Positions 5,996-6,863 of a DNA stretch of 6,863 bases are shown here, piece by piece. Made by a program: the position numbers and the translations under genes. Below the pieces are notes generated by a model that searched no databases, was not told where the DNA came from, and saw only the letters and a list, made by a program, of their open reading frames with translations. The DNA is from Firmicutes bacterium UBA5301. GTDB lineage: Bacteria; Bacillota; UBA5301. The DNA lies in assembly GCA_002408345.1 (NCBI GenBank), contig DHRX01000141.1:20253-27115 (forward strand). Direction: 5' to 3'. Positions within the stretch are counted from its first letter, which is position 1. The number at the start of each line of letters is the position of its first letter.

Positions 5996-6863
5996 ATGGC
6001 TCTAGATAAATATATTAGGCGGATAACCAGTATTTTGGTGTTAGTTGTACTCTTCCTCGTTATACCGGTTCAGGCTAATGAAAAACTGGTTAGTTTAGAG
6101 GTGAAGGGTGCCGATATCCGGGATGTACTTCAGTTACTAGCTAAAACCGGCGGGGTCAACATTGTCGCTGATCAGAGTGTAACTGGGGAAATTTCAGTTA
6201 CTTTAAACCAAGTACCCTTTAAAGAGGCGCTAGATTTAGTAGTAAAGGGTAACGGTTTTGAGTACCAATGGGTAGGCGATAACATAGTTGTCGCTGCGGT
6301 CGGTCGGATAACCGGGATGTTAGAAGAACCGCTGATTACCACTTATGTAGTACGTCATATTACGGCGGCAGAGGCTAAAAAGGTGCTGGGCTTAGTATTG
6401 GAGCCTAGCGCTGTAGTTGATACCAAAGGTAATACCTTAATCGTTAAAACACTACCATCACAGATAGAGACTATTGATAAAATAATTAAGAGTATTGATG
6501 TAAGCCCAACGATAGTTGAGCCGGTTTTAGAGACCAAGACTTTTGTTTTACGAAACATTGCACCGGACCAGATTATTGCTCCGTTAGAGAAGGTTGTTGG
6601 TACAGATGCGATCATTGTACCCAAAAGTCGAGCGATAGTAGTTAGAGGTACCAAAGAGCAACAGGGGATCGTTGCCGATTTAATTGCTAGTTTGGATTTA
6701 CCGGAAGAAAGCATACCTCCAGTTAAAACTGTTTCACCGGTTGAGGAAGGTAAGCCTACGGAGGTAGAGCAGCTGACGAAAGTTGTCCGTCTTGATTATG
6801 CTACAACTAAGGCGGCTCAACAGGCCTTAGAGTTAGTGCTACTACCGGCATCAATTCGGGTCC
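5996..6863 (+). CDS. pilQ: Secretin (PilQ/GspD family), N-terminal periplasmic part; 3' end outside window
   Basis: The first 289 residues of a secretin, the outer-membrane channel for the pilus. The frame stays open to the window edge. A Sec signal peptide (basic start, hydrophobic core at about residues 12-25) probably ends after PVQA at residue 27. An STN/N0 domain follows at about 31-101, including LEVKGADIRDVLQLLAKTGG (34-53). There are then two N1-like KH-fold repeats at about 115-168 and 182-234, each ending in an (I/L)(I/V)xS(I/L)D turn, a Pro/Glu-rich linker (about 236-260) and the start of a third repeat (262 on). No AMIN domain precedes the STN domain, unlike proteobacterial PilQ. 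The ATG lies one base after the preceding stop, with ggagg at 5982-5986. The beta-barrel secretin domain is not in view, so a channel is inferred from the N-domains and the operon. Confidence 0.9.
   Translation, partial: MALDKYIRRITSILVLVVLFLVIPVQANEKLVSLEVKGADIRDVLQLLAKTGGVNIVADQSVTGEISVTLNQVPFKEALDLVVKGNGFEYQWVGDNIVVAAVGRITGMLEEPLITTYVVRHITAAEAKKVLGLVLEPSAVVDTKGNTLIVKTLPSQIETIDKIIKSIDVSPTIVEPVLETKTFVLRNIAPDQIIAPLEKVVGTDAIIVPKSRAIVVRGTKEQQGIVADLIASLDLPEESIPPVKTVSPVEEGKPTEVEQLTKVVRLDYATTKAAQQALELVLLPASIRV

Noticed and set aside
6355..6714. Antisense open frame of 119 codons at the right end
   Set aside because: The + strand here is the continuous secretin frame with clear N1-like repeats; the antisense frame is its shadow.
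1..6863. Reading the locus as a type II secretion system
   Set aside because: PilM with the PilN NLLP tail, PilO and a PilT with the retraction motif are T4P components; there is no GspL, GspM or pseudopilin set, even though the PilP-like protein and secretin look T2SS-like.

Overview
The window is one stretch of a type IV pilus (T4P) operon. Every gene is on the + strand and there is no mobile element, RNA gene or CRISPR array. The order is pilB (3' end only), pilT, pilC, a type IV prepilin, pilM, pilN, pilO, a PilP/GspC-like gene, and the 5' part of a secretin gene (pilQ/gspD type) that runs off the right edge. Coding density is close to total. The only non-coding gap of note is the 86 bases between the pilin and pilM.

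Layout: bases 1-2741 encode the motor and platform: extension ATPase PilB, retraction ATPase PilT and inner-membrane platform PilC. Bases 2766-3107 encode the single structural pilin, preceded by the best Shine-Dalgarno match in the window and followed by a 10-bp perfect hairpin without a U tract. Bases 3194-5992 encode the alignment subcomplex: actin-like PilM on the cytoplasmic face, bitopic PilN and PilO, and a bitopic PilP/GspC-like protein. They are joined by overlaps of 14, 4 and 1 bases. From 5996 a signal-peptide-bearing protein with an STN (N0) domain and N1-like repeats begins, which is the periplasmic part of a secretin. Together these would build a retractable pilus: PilB polymerises and PilT depolymerises pilin through PilC, PilMNO connects motor to envelope, and the PilP-like protein docks the secretin for exit through an outer membrane.

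Organism: strong AGGAGG-type ribosome sites before most genes, a short ComGC-like pilin with a C-terminal Cys-Pro...Cys loop, moderate GC by eye, and the pilB-pilT-pilC-pilin-pilMNO order suggest a Firmicute/Clostridia-related bacterium. The secretin points to a diderm lineage such as Negativicutes, or to one of the Clostridia that carry secretin-like genes. This is inference; no taxonomic marker is present.

Nothing here is an unknown system. The points worth a second look are the T2SS-like look of the outer half (a GspC-shaped PilP and a GspD-like N-domain array inside a PilM/N/O/T operon), the hairpin after the pilin, and details of PilM.
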